A stretch of 64,000 nt of DNA from Saccharopolyspora erythraea (lineage in GTDB: Bacteria; Actinomycetota; Actinomycetes; Mycobacteriales; Pseudonocardiaceae), in assembly GCF_018141105.1 (NCBI RefSeq), contig NZ_CP054839.1, forward strand, positions 5,084,001 to 5,148,000. Reading direction: 5' to 3'. The position numbers and the translations under genes were made by a program. The notes beneath the pieces are model-generated. The model did not search any database. It was not told the origin of the DNA and was given only the letters and a program-made list of their open reading frames with translations. The stretch's first letter is position 1. The number at the start of each line of letters is the position of its first letter. This document shows, in pieces, positions 27,225 through 34,519 of the stretch.

Positions 27225-28441
27225 CGCACTTCCTCGCTCTCGGGTGGGGTGGCCGCCACGGCCGCGCCCACGCTCCTGGCCTTCCACGGCTTCCACGCGG
27301 ATCCGCCACCACGCGGCCCGGCCGCCGCGCCCTCACGGCCGCCCGCCCGCATGACGCGCAGGGCCAGCCGCTCGTAGTCGTCGGTAACGCCCTCCCACGT
27401 GTAGCGGTTGAGCGACGCGACCTGCTCCCGCCCGCGGCGCACGGTCGCCGCCGGGTCGGCCTCGGCGTCGTCGCACAGCGCGGCCAGGTCGCCGGCGGTG
27501 GTGAAGAACCGGCCGAACGAACCCAGGACCTCGCGGTTGAAACGCACGTCGAAGGCCGAGGTCGCGGCGGCCGCACCCATCGCGCGCAGCAACGACGGGT
27601 TCGTGCCGCCGACGGAATGCCCGTGGATGTAGGTCAGGGCGTTGGCGTAGAGCTGGTCGAGCTGCGCCTGGTCCCACACCCCTCCCAGGAACCGCACGCT
27701 CGGTTTCCCCGCGGCCAGCCTGGTGACGCGCGCGGTGTACTCGTCGGCGTAGGGCGCCGAGCCGACGACGACCAGCGGGTGCCGCGCCGAGCTGCGCAGG
27801 TAGCCCTCGACCGCGACGTGCACGTGGTTCTCCGGCTCGAAGCGCGCGACGACCAGGTGGTACCGGTGCGGGAGCAGGTCGAGCTCGGCGAGCCGGTCGG
27901 ATCCGGTCTCACCGAGAACCGGGGCGCCGTAGGGGATGTAGTCGGTGTCGGTGCGGAACCGGTCGGAGTAGTAGTCCTGGATGCCGACCGCGTCGGCGAT
28001 CAACGCGTCGGACCACCGCACGGCGAGCGCTTCGGCGGTCCGGTAGTAGCGGGAGCCGACCCTGCCCCACTTGGCCCGCTTCCACTCCAGCCCGTCGACG
28101 TGGGTGATCGCCGGCGTGCGCCGCATCCGCAGCAACGGCAGCAGCGGCGCGTTGGCCGCGTTGAACACGATCGCGACGTCGGCGGGGTCGATCAGCGCGT
28201 GCAGCGCCGAAAGCGCCGTGTGGCTCAGGGTTTCCAGGGTCTTGCGCCGCAGCGCGGGCAGGTGCACCAGCCGCATCCCGAGGTGGCTGCCCGCCGCGGG
28301 CGGCTCTCCGCCTGCCTTGCGGCAGTACACGGTGACTTCGTGGCCTCGTTCCACGAGCCGCCGGCCGACCTCCTCGACGCAGGTCTCGAATCCCCCGTAG
28401 CGCGCGGGCACGCCACGGGTACCGATCATTGAAATCCGCAT
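27221..28441 (-). CDS. Glycosyltransferase, GT4 with DUF1972 (WchF/rhamnosyltransferase-like)
   Basis: 406 residues. The N-terminus MRISMIGTRGVPARYGGFET is the DUF1972 signature found in Cps2T/WchF-type capsule glycosyltransferases. The C-terminal GT-B half has RFEPENHVHVAVEGYLRS, the dominant donor-site region VGGTNPSLLRAMGAA, and a final helix. It transfers a sugar, in relatives often rhamnose, from a nucleotide donor to a lipid-linked acceptor at the inner membrane face. It leads the leftward glycosyltransferase/beta-propeller pair. No ribosome site stronger than GGAA is visible; the ATG at 28441 fits the family start. Donor identity is inference from family. Confidence 0.88.
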   Translation of the reverse strand: MRISMIGTRGVPARYGGFETCVEEVGRRLVERGHEVTVYCRKAGGEPPAAGSHLGMRLVHLPALRRKTLETLSHTALSALHALIDPADVAIVFNAANAPLLPLLRMRRTPAITHVDGLEWKRAKWGRVGSRYYRTAEALAVRWSDALIADAVGIQDYYSDRFRTDTDYIPYGAPVLGETGSDRLAELDLLPHRYHLVVARFEPENHVHVAVEGYLRSSARHPLVVVGSAPYADEYTARVTRLAAGKPSVRFLGGVWDQAQLDQLYANALTYIHGHSVGGTNPSLLRAMGAAAATSAFDVRFNREVLGSFGRFFTTAGDLAALCDDAEADPAATVRRGREQVASLNRYTWEGVTDDYERLALRVMRAGGREGAAAGPRGGGSAWKPWKARSVGAAVAATPPESEEVR

Positions 28442-28624
28442 TCCTACGGCTCCACCGTTCTTCCACGGGCCCGTTCTCGCACGGGCGCAGCGCCGCGACG
28501 CGCGGATTCGTCCGGCTCACGCACATGTGCGCTCAGCTAGTAATATGCCGGAGGCGCGCTGTCGTTACACCGCGCCACCTCCGCGCCTTCCGCGCACACC
28601 AACCCATTCGACCGAGGACCGGCC
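28442..28624. promoter_or_regulatory. Divergent promoter region of glycosyltransferase and ligase genes
   Basis: A 183-bp gap between divergent genes. TAATAT at 28541-28546 is the best -10-like hexamer (rightward) and lies about 80 bp before the ligase start; no convincing -35 accompanies it. Confidence 0.35.
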
Positions 28625-29932
28625 GTGAGCTGGAGCACCGCACGCCGCCGCGCGCGCACACCGCGCCACGACGGCGATTCCGCCGCACACCGCTGGCCCG
28701 CGGTCTGCGTGCTGGCGCTCATCGTCGCCAGCGAGTACAAGTTCCGGCTGCGCGCCAACGACGAGTCGGTCTCGGGCTCGCCCGACGTCTTCATCGTCCT
28801 GGAGATCGCGGCTTACGCGGTGGTCGCGGCCTACTTGTTCTTCCGATTCCGACCGACGTCGCGGATCCGGCGCGCGGACTGGCTGACCTGTTCGGCCTAC
28901 GCCTACGCCGCCGTGCTGGTGCTCTCGGCGCTCTACTCGCCGTACCGGGAACTCGCCCTGGTGCGGGCGTGCCAGGTGGTCGTGGTGCTGGCACTGACCC
29001 GCTCGATCGCCCGGCACTGCCCGCGCGAGGCACCGCACCGCGTCGCGCACTGGTTCGCGGTGCTGGTGTCGGGTTCGGTGGTCTTCGGCGTCGTGGTGCC
29101 GTTCCCGCGCCTGCCCACCCAGCCCGACAGGTTCACCTGGCTGCACCTGCACCCGGTGGACGCAGGCCAGTTCCTGGCGATCGCGGTCGTGCTGCTGAGC
29201 GCCTACGTCCTCGGCCACGAGCTGCCGCGTCCGGGACCGCGCTGGCCGATGCCGGTCTACCTGCTGCTTCTCGGCATCTGCGCCGCGGGCCTGGTGGGCA
29301 GCAACACGCGCGGTGCGGCGCTCGGCGCCATCGTCGGCGTCCTGGCGATCGCCTGGACGCGGTGGCGGGGACGCAGGCGGATCGAGGTGGCCGCGGCGCT
29401 GTCGGTCGGGATCGTGCTGGCGTGGCTGGCGCTGGGGCAGCAGATCGAGTCCTTCTTCGCCCGCGGCGAGTCCGCGGAGCGACTGGCCTCGCTCAACTCC
29501 CGCACCGACCTGTGGGCCTACGCCTTCGACGCTTTCACCGAGCGCCCGCTCTACGGCTACGGCCTCACCGCTTCGCAAGGGATGTTCCTGGAGGAGATCG
29601 GCCTCGGCGGCGGGCACAACGGCCTGGTGAACCTGCTGGTGGACACCGGACTGCTCGGTGCGGCGGTGTGGCTGTTCCTGCTCGGCGGCATCATCGTCAG
29701 GGCGGTGCGGCTGCGCGACGTGCGTCCCGAGCCGCGGATGGACCGCATGATCGTGCTCGCGCTCATCGCCGGCCTGATCGCCAACTCGATGTTCACCGAG
29801 GGACTGGGGGCTCCCTCCAACGTCGCCTGCGTCTGGCTCTTCCTCCTCGCCGCATGGGCGGGCATGGCAGGCCGGACGCAGGACGAAGCACCCGCCGAGA
29901 ACGCGACGACCGACCGAACGGAGACGCGGTGA
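28625..29932 (+). CDS. O-antigen ligase/polymerase-like membrane protein (Wzy/WaaL family)
   Basis: 435 residues with about ten membrane helices and one large extracytoplasmic loop. Conserved points of the family are present: an Arg in GLVGSNTRGAALGAIVG, and in the large loop the segment LNSRTDLWAYAFDAFTERPLYGYGL ending in GGHNGLVNLLVDTGLLGAAVWL, with the characteristic H-N. Such proteins polymerise or ligate lipid-linked glycans outside the membrane. The GTG start is used (GAGGA upstream). The stop overlaps the next GTG by GTGA, so it is coupled to the following glycosyltransferase. Its location beside flippase, chain-length and initiating-transferase genes supports a Wzy-type assembly route. 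Confidence 0.85.
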   Translation: MSWSTARRRARTPRHDGDSAAHRWPAVCVLALIVASEYKFRLRANDESVSGSPDVFIVLEIAAYAVVAAYLFFRFRPTSRIRRADWLTCSAYAYAAVLVLSALYSPYRELALVRACQVVVVLALTRSIARHCPREAPHRVAHWFAVLVSGSVVFGVVVPFPRLPTQPDRFTWLHLHPVDAGQFLAIAVVLLSAYVLGHELPRPGPRWPMPVYLLLLGICAAGLVGSNTRGAALGAIVGVLAIAWTRWRGRRRIEVAAALSVGIVLAWLALGQQIESFFARGESAERLASLNSRTDLWAYAFDAFTERPLYGYGLTASQGMFLEEIGLGGGHNGLVNLLVDTGLLGAAVWLFLLGGIIVRAVRLRDVRPEPRMDRMIVLALIAGLIANSMFTEGLGAPSNVACVWLFLLAAWAGMAGRTQDEAPAENATTDRTETR

Positions 29933-31059
29933 CCCTGCGGACCGCTCTGATGGCCCATCCCTCGGCCGAGCTCTACGGCTCCGACCGGGTTTTCCTGGAG
30001 TCGGTGACCGCGCTGGCCGAGTCCGGCTGGCGCGTCGTGGTGGCGCTGCCCGGCGACGGCCCGCTCGCCGGAGCGATCCGGGAGCAGGACGCGGAAGTCG
30101 TGTTCTGCCCGACGCCCGTGCTGCGCAAATCAGCCCTGCGGCCCAGTGGATTCATCCGGCTGCTCCGGGACTGCGCGCGTTCGGTGGTACCCACCCTGCG
30201 CCTGTTGCGATCGACCCGCGCCGACGTCGTCTACGTGAACACGGTGACGGTGCCGACCTGGTTGCTGCTGGCGCGGGTGACCCGGCACGCGGTCGTCGCG
30301 CACGTCCACGAGGCGGAGGAAGGCGCGCCGCGCGCGGTCCGCGCCGCGCTCTGCGCGCCGCTGCTGGCGGCGACGACCATCGTGGTCAACAGCGAGGCCA
30401 CCGCGGCCGCGACCACGCGGCCCCTCCCCCGCCTGCAACGGCGGATCCGCCTGGTCTACAACGGAGTTCCGGGACCCGGCGGTGAGCAGAACGCTCCGCG
30501 CGCCCCGCACGATCCGGTGCGCCTGGTACTCGTCGGCCGGCTGTCTCCCCGCAAGGGCACCGATGTCGCGGTCCGCGCCGTCGCTCGGCTGCGCGCGCAG
30601 GGACGGGCCGTCGCCCTCGACCTCGTCGGCTCGGTGTTCACCGGTTACGAGTGGTACCAGCGGGAACTCCAGGATCTGGTCCGCGAGCACGACCTCGGCG
30701 ACGTCGTCGGCTTCCACGGCTTCCAGACCGACGTGTGGGACTCCTTGCGAGGGGCCGACATCGCGCTGGTGCCCTCTCGCTTCGAGCCGTTCGGCAACAC
30801 CTCGGTGGAGGCGCAGCTCGCCGGGACGCCGGTGATCGTGACCGACGCGCAGGGCCTGCCCGAAACCGTGGCGCACGGCGAGTTCGGCGCGGTCGTGCCC
30901 GCAGGCGACCCCGACGCGCTCGCGGACGCCATCAGCGGTGCGCTCGACGACTGGGAGAAAACCATCCGCGCCGCCGAGCTGGCGCGCGAGCACGCGCGGG
31001 AACGCTTCGCCCCGCAGCGCTACCGCCGGGAGATCGCCGAGATCGCGGCAAAGCCCTGA
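29929..31059 (+). CDS. Glycosyltransferase, GT4 family
   Basis: 376 residues, GT-B fold. It starts VTLRTALMAHPSAELYGSDRVFLESV with a Gly-Ser-Asp-Arg near the N-terminus as in family members, then has LVLVGRLSPRKGTDVAVRAVARL as the donor-binding entry and the signature E-x7-E region in VPSRFEPFGNTSVEAQLAGTPVIVTDAQGLPE. The GTG at 29929 lies in a GTGA overlap with the ligase-like gene, which defines the start; the frame is open far upstream only because of GC bias. Cytoplasmic or membrane-associated; adds a sugar to the locus glycan. Donor and linkage unknown. Confidence 0.9.
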   Translation: MTLRTALMAHPSAELYGSDRVFLESVTALAESGWRVVVALPGDGPLAGAIREQDAEVVFCPTPVLRKSALRPSGFIRLLRDCARSVVPTLRLLRSTRADVVYVNTVTVPTWLLLARVTRHAVVAHVHEAEEGAPRAVRAALCAPLLAATTIVVNSEATAAATTRPLPRLQRRIRLVYNGVPGPGGEQNAPRAPHDPVRLVLVGRLSPRKGTDVAVRAVARLRAQGRAVALDLVGSVFTGYEWYQRELQDLVREHDLGDVVGFHGFQTDVWDSLRGADIALVPSRFEPFGNTSVEAQLAGTPVIVTDAQGLPETVAHGEFGAVVPAGDPDALADAISGALDDWEKTIRAAELAREHARERFAPQRYRREIAEIAAKP

Positions 31060-31085
31060 CGGTGCCCGCGGAACCGCAAGGATTC

Positions 31086-31179
31086 TGCTGTGTCAGCAGG
31101 CATTCTGCTTGGCGTGCGGGGCATTGCTCCGTCAGCAGGCAACCTGGTTCGTCTGCAGGTGCCTGCTCCGTCAGTAGGC
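31086..31179. repeat. Three 39-nt-spaced repeat units between convergent genes
   Basis: The 16-mer TGCTCCGTCAGCAGGC (or one/two-base variants) occurs at 31086-31101, 31125-31140 and 31164-31179, exactly 39 nt apart. Each copy has short self-complementarity (TGCT..AGCA). The last copy contains the stop codon of the leftward transferase gene. In one unused minus-strand frame the array reads as repeats of LLTEQ-type 13-mers. Confidence 0.75.
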
Positions 31180-32682
31180 GCCTTGCTTCTTGAGCACCGC
31201 GCGCACCGTCTTCCAGAGGATGACGGCGTCGAGCGCGAGCGACCAGTTCTCCACGTAGCGCAGGTCCAGCCGAATGCTCTCGGCCCACGAGAGGTCGCTG
31301 CGCCCGCTCACCTGCCACAGCCCGGTGAGGCCGGGCTTGACGAGCAACCGCCTGCGCACCTCGGAGTCGTAGGCGTCGGACTCCTCCGGCAGCGGCGGTC
31401 GCGGGCCCACCAACGACATCTGGCCGGTCAGCACGTTGAACAGCTGCGGCAGCTCGTCGAGCGAATAGCGGCGCAGCACCGCACCGATCCTGGTCACCCG
31501 CGGATCGCGGCGCAGCTTGAAAAGCGGTCCGTCCGCCTCGTTGGACGCCCGGAGCCTCGACAGCTGCGCGTCGGCATCCACCACCATGGAGCGGAACTTC
31601 AGCATGGTGAACGTCGTGCCGTTGCGGCCGATGCGGCGCTGGCGGTAGACCACCGGCCCGCCGTCGGTCGCCTTCACCACGGCGGCGATGACCAGCAGCG
31701 CAGGTGCGAGCAACACCAGCAGCAGCAACGCGCTCACCCAGTCGGCGAGCGACTTGATGATCCGGCGGGCACCGTTGAACACGGGAGCGCTGACCCTCAG
31801 CAGCGGCATTCCCAACACCGACGAGACGTGCAGCCGAGGTCCGGCGACCTCCATCAGCACCGGTGCGACGACCATCTCGGCCGGAGTGTCCTCCAGCTCC
31901 CACGCCAGCCGCTGCAAGCGGCGCGGCGTCCAGTGCTGGTCGGCGGTGACCGCGACGACCCGGTAGCCGCCGCGCCGCACGTGGCCGGCGAGCCCTTCGA
32001 CGTCGCCGACCACCGGGATGCCCTCGATCTCGCTGACCTGCCCCGCCGTCGCGGCCGGGACGCACAGCGCCTCGATGCGCCAGCCGACGTGCGGCTGCAG
32101 CCTGGTCCGCTCGACCAGGTCGCGCAGGGTCCGCGGGTCTCCCGCTGCGATCACCGGCAGCAGGCACCGGCCGGTGCCGCGCGCCCTGTGCAGGTAGCGG
32201 CGCAGGAGGTAGCGCTGGAGCACGGCGAGCACCGCCAGCAGCGGCAGCACCCCGAAGACCCACAGCCGCACGTCCCAGGACGGGAAGGCCAGTCCGGGCA
32301 CGGCGAGCGCGACGCCCGCGGCGAAGACTCCGCGTCCGACTCGCCGGTACTCCTCCGGTCCCTCGCCGAGAATTCGCGGACTCCAGGAACCGGACAGGCT
32401 GCACAGCACGACCGAAGACGCCAGTACCGCGAGGATCGCGGTGCGCGGCCCCGCGGACAGCCCGAACGCGATGGCCAGCACCGTTCCGGAACCGCACGCG
32501 AGCAGGGTGGCCAGCAGGTCGCTGACGACCACCGCGACGCGGTACCACCGCTCCCACACCGTCGAGTGGGCCGACGCCGGTGCCGGCCGCGGAGGTGGTG
32601 GGGCGAGCACCGGCGTTCGAACGGCCCCCCGGGCACCGATCCCGCCGGGCAGCACCAGCGGCGTCCGCATCGGCTCCTGCAT
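31171..32682 (-). CDS. Polyprenyl glycosylphosphotransferase (initiating sugar-phosphate transferase)
   Basis: About 503 residues. The N-terminal half has four or five helices and a CoA-binding-like fold; the C-terminal half is a bacterial sugar-transferase domain. It starts with IKSLADWVSALLLLVLLAPALLVIAAVVK, followed by the conserved YRQRRIGRNGTTFTMLKFRSM, RRYSLDELPQLFNVL and GQMSLVGPRP, with the catalytic Asp-Glu in SLDELPQ. The enzyme transfers a sugar-1-phosphate to undecaprenyl phosphate, the first step of the glycan assembled by this locus. The start is ATG 32682 (GGGGG upstream); ATG 32670 is possible. The donor cannot be inferred. It converges with the glycosyltransferase gene across the repeat array. 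Confidence 0.92.
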   Translation of the reverse strand: MQEPMRTPLVLPGGIGARGAVRTPVLAPPPPRPAPASAHSTVWERWYRVAVVVSDLLATLLACGSGTVLAIAFGLSAGPRTAILAVLASSVVLCSLSGSWSPRILGEGPEEYRRVGRGVFAAGVALAVPGLAFPSWDVRLWVFGVLPLLAVLAVLQRYLLRRYLHRARGTGRCLLPVIAAGDPRTLRDLVERTRLQPHVGWRIEALCVPAATAGQVSEIEGIPVVGDVEGLAGHVRRGGYRVVAVTADQHWTPRRLQRLAWELEDTPAEMVVAPVLMEVAGPRLHVSSVLGMPLLRVSAPVFNGARRIIKSLADWVSALLLLVLLAPALLVIAAVVKATDGGPVVYRQRRIGRNGTTFTMLKFRSMVVDADAQLSRLRASNEADGPLFKLRRDPRVTRIGAVLRRYSLDELPQLFNVLTGQMSLVGPRPPLPEESDAYDSEVRRRLLVKPGLTGLWQVSGRSDLSWAESIRLDLRYVENWSLALDAVILWKTVRAVLKKQGAY

Positions 32683-32923
32683 CCAACCCCCACTCGGTGA
32701 AAGAGAAGTCCGATGCCGGAAGCAATCGAGCTCGGACGTGGGGGCTATCGGGGGCATCGCGAATCCGTTACACGTTCCGTGGCCGACGCTCCGCACCGCG
32801 GCCGGTATTCCGGCGGTAGGGCCGACGACGGACGATCCCGCCGGCGGGACACCGGATCGCCCCGGAAAGATCCGCAGCGCACCCAGCCGGCGGCGGCCGC
32901 CGTCCAGTCCACAGTAGACGCGA

Positions 32924-33214
32924 TCAGAAATCCTGGTCGGACTCGTGCGTGATGCTCTTCTGCACCTTCCTCAGGTGCAGGTGCCGGATCAGGCGGATGG
33001 AAGGCCGGATCGCCAGCTCGATGCTGCCCAGCAGGAACATCCACACCCCGGCGGTCGTGGTGAGCGGGCTGAAGAACAGCAGGCTGCCCGCGATGAACCA
33101 GAAGGCGATGAGGATGTCGTTGATGATGCTGGCCATCTCGTAGCGATGGCGCAGCAGCAACTCGCCGTGCCCGATACGCCGCACCCACGGGGTGGAGGCT
33201 GCTGGGTCCGTCAT
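32924..33214 (-). CDS. YrhK-domain small membrane protein
   Basis: 96 residues: a soluble start, then two hydrophobic helices (INDILIAFWFIAGSLLFF and TAGVWMFLLGSIELAI) separated by SPLTTT, and a basic C-terminal helix (RLIRHLHLRKVQKS). The pattern N-D-x6-F-x2-G-S-x2-F and WMFLLGSIELAIRPSIRLIR matches YrhK-like proteins, whose function is unknown. It is transcribed in the same direction as the sugar-phosphate transferase, about 240 bp upstream of it, with a CCCGCCGGCGGG palindrome (32837-32848) between that may end transcription. Confidence 0.8.
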   Translation of the reverse strand: MTDPAASTPWVRRIGHGELLLRHRYEMASIINDILIAFWFIAGSLLFFSPLTTTAGVWMFLLGSIELAIRPSIRLIRHLHLRKVQKSITHESDQDF

Positions 33215-33273
33215 GTCCAGAGTGTCACGCCACCGCCCCCAGTTCGCAGCACTGCACGTACCAGCTCCACTGA

Positions 33274-33291
33274 TTGAACCGATTAGTTCAA
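33274..33291. promoter_or_regulatory. Upstream operator-like palindrome of the SDR gene
   Basis: TTGAAC-N6-GTTCAA is a perfect interrupted 18-bp dyad in an AT-rich stretch, 110 bp before the SDR start and 60 bp after the divergent YrhK start. It shares GAAC/GTTC half-sites with a second dyad 46 bp downstream. Confidence 0.6.
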
Positions 33292-33308
33292 TTTATTGGC
33301 CTGGCTAG

Positions 33309-33353
33309 TTGCCCTCGGCGTGATCGCGCCGCTACGGTGAACCAGCAGGTTCA
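33309..33353 (+). promoter_or_regulatory. SDR promoter with second operator-like palindrome over the start site
   Basis: TTGCCC (33309-33314) and TACGGT (33333-33338) are spaced by 18 nt. The dyad TGAACC-AGCA-GGTTCA (33338-33353) overlaps the end of the -10 and the expected transcription start, the place for a repressor. Confidence 0.5.
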
Positions 33354-33400
33354 AAAACATGTCCTCACCCAGGACCCAGGAACACCCCGGACGGAGAACC

Positions 33401-34228
33401 GTGAAGACCATCGTGATCACCGGCGGAACGGACGGCATGGGCCGCGCGCTGGCGCAGACCTACCTGGAGCGCGGCGACCAGGTCGTCATCGTCGGCCGCG
33501 ACGAGCGCAAGGGCCGGGATTTCCTCGACACCGCGACCGGAATCGGCGCCCGGGAGCGGGCCACCTTCATCGCCGCCGACCTCAGCCTGGTCGGCGAGAA
33601 CCAGCGGCTCGTCGATCGGATCGCGGCCGACTTCCCCGTCATCGACGCACTCGTGCTGTGCGCCCGGCACTACCGGGCGACGAGACTGCAGACCGGCGAG
33701 GGCCACGAGTACGGCTTCGCGCTGTTCTACCTGAGCCGGTTCGTGCTCAGCCACGGCCTGCTCGCGAACCTGGAGAAAGCCGAGTCGCCGGTCGTGGTCA
33801 ACTTCTGCGGGCCGGGCGCCGGCTTCGGCGAGATCCGCTGGGACGACCTCGAACTGGCCGGCGACTACCACGGCAACACCGCGATGGTCCAGGGCGGCAG
33901 GCTCAACGACCTGCTCGGCGTGGCGTTCGCGGCGCACCACCCGGGCGCCCGGACCCGCTACGTGCTGTACGGGCCGGGCATGGTGTCGACCAGCTTCTCC
34001 GGCGAGTACGACGCGGAGTCGGCCGCGCACGTCGCCCACGCCAAGGCCAACGGCAGGTCCGTCGCCGACGGCATCGCTCCCGCGGTCGCCCTGGTCGACG
34101 CGCCGCCCTCCGAGCCGCTGAGCGCGTTCAACGCCGGCGCACCGGTCGGCCTGGCAGGCCGGTCGTTCGACCGGTCCGACGCGATGCGCCTGCACGCGAT
34201 GACCTCGGAACTGCTGTCCGCCCCATGA
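33401..34228 (+). CDS. Short-chain dehydrogenase/reductase (SDR)-like protein
   Basis: 275 residues. The cofactor motif TIVITGGTDGMGRALAQTY is near the N-terminus (TGxxxGxG), followed by VIVGRDERKGRDF, the D-L of IAADLS, and a modified N-A-G region (DALVLCARHY). The usual catalytic Tyr-x3-Lys is not obvious: the expected place reads NTAMVQGGRLNDLL. So it may be an atypical SDR lacking normal reductase chemistry. The GTG at 33401 after GGAG defines the start; the frame is open from 33359. Two related palindromes upstream suggest control by a TetR- or MarR-type regulator, but no such gene is adjacent. Confidence 0.82.
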   Translation: MKTIVITGGTDGMGRALAQTYLERGDQVVIVGRDERKGRDFLDTATGIGARERATFIAADLSLVGENQRLVDRIAADFPVIDALVLCARHYRATRLQTGEGHEYGFALFYLSRFVLSHGLLANLEKAESPVVVNFCGPGAGFGEIRWDDLELAGDYHGNTAMVQGGRLNDLLGVAFAAHHPGARTRYVLYGPGMVSTSFSGEYDAESAAHVAHAKANGRSVADGIAPAVALVDAPPSEPLSAFNAGAPVGLAGRSFDRSDAMRLHAMTSELLSAP

Positions 34229-34451
34229 CCACGCGGCGGGTTCGCACGGTGACACCGGGCCACCGCGCGGACATTTCCTCGCATACGAATTTTCTCGTCG
34301 GGCACTGATCGCCCGATATGCCCACCTGACGGGAAACGATCTGCCGGGCAACCCACCCGAAGCCCGTGACCAGCGGTTTCCTCGATCGCGGCGCGGAAAC
34401 GGAACCTCGGGCCGACGGCTGGAGACCCGGCCGCGAGTGACGAGCCCGTTC
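34229..34451. other. Intergenic region before the GH65 promoter
   Basis: Between the SDR stop and the GH65 promoter. A short stem (TCGGGC...GCCCGA near 34297-34315) is a possible weak terminator. Nothing else is seen. Confidence 0.35.
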
Positions 34452-34480
34452 TTGACTCTTCGTCTCCGGGGAGGTTAGGT
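34452..34480 (+). promoter_or_regulatory. Sigma-70-type promoter of the GH65 gene
   Basis: TTGACT (34452-34457), a 17-nt spacer and TTAGGT (34475-34480) give good spacing and a near-consensus -35. The predicted start of transcription is near 34487, leaving a leader of about 30 nt to the ATG at 34520. Confidence 0.65.
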
Positions 34481-34519
34481 CACCGACTACTTCGTTCTGA
34501 ACCGAGCAAGAGGTGACCG

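Noticed and set aside
31086-31179. 39-nt spaced repeats as a CRISPR array
   Set aside because: Only three copies, the intervening sequence is itself partly repeated, no cas genes and one copy covers a stop codon.
33401-34228. A normal SDR reductase
   Set aside because: The cofactor motif is fine but the usual Tyr-x3-Lys is not visible, so I kept the call general.
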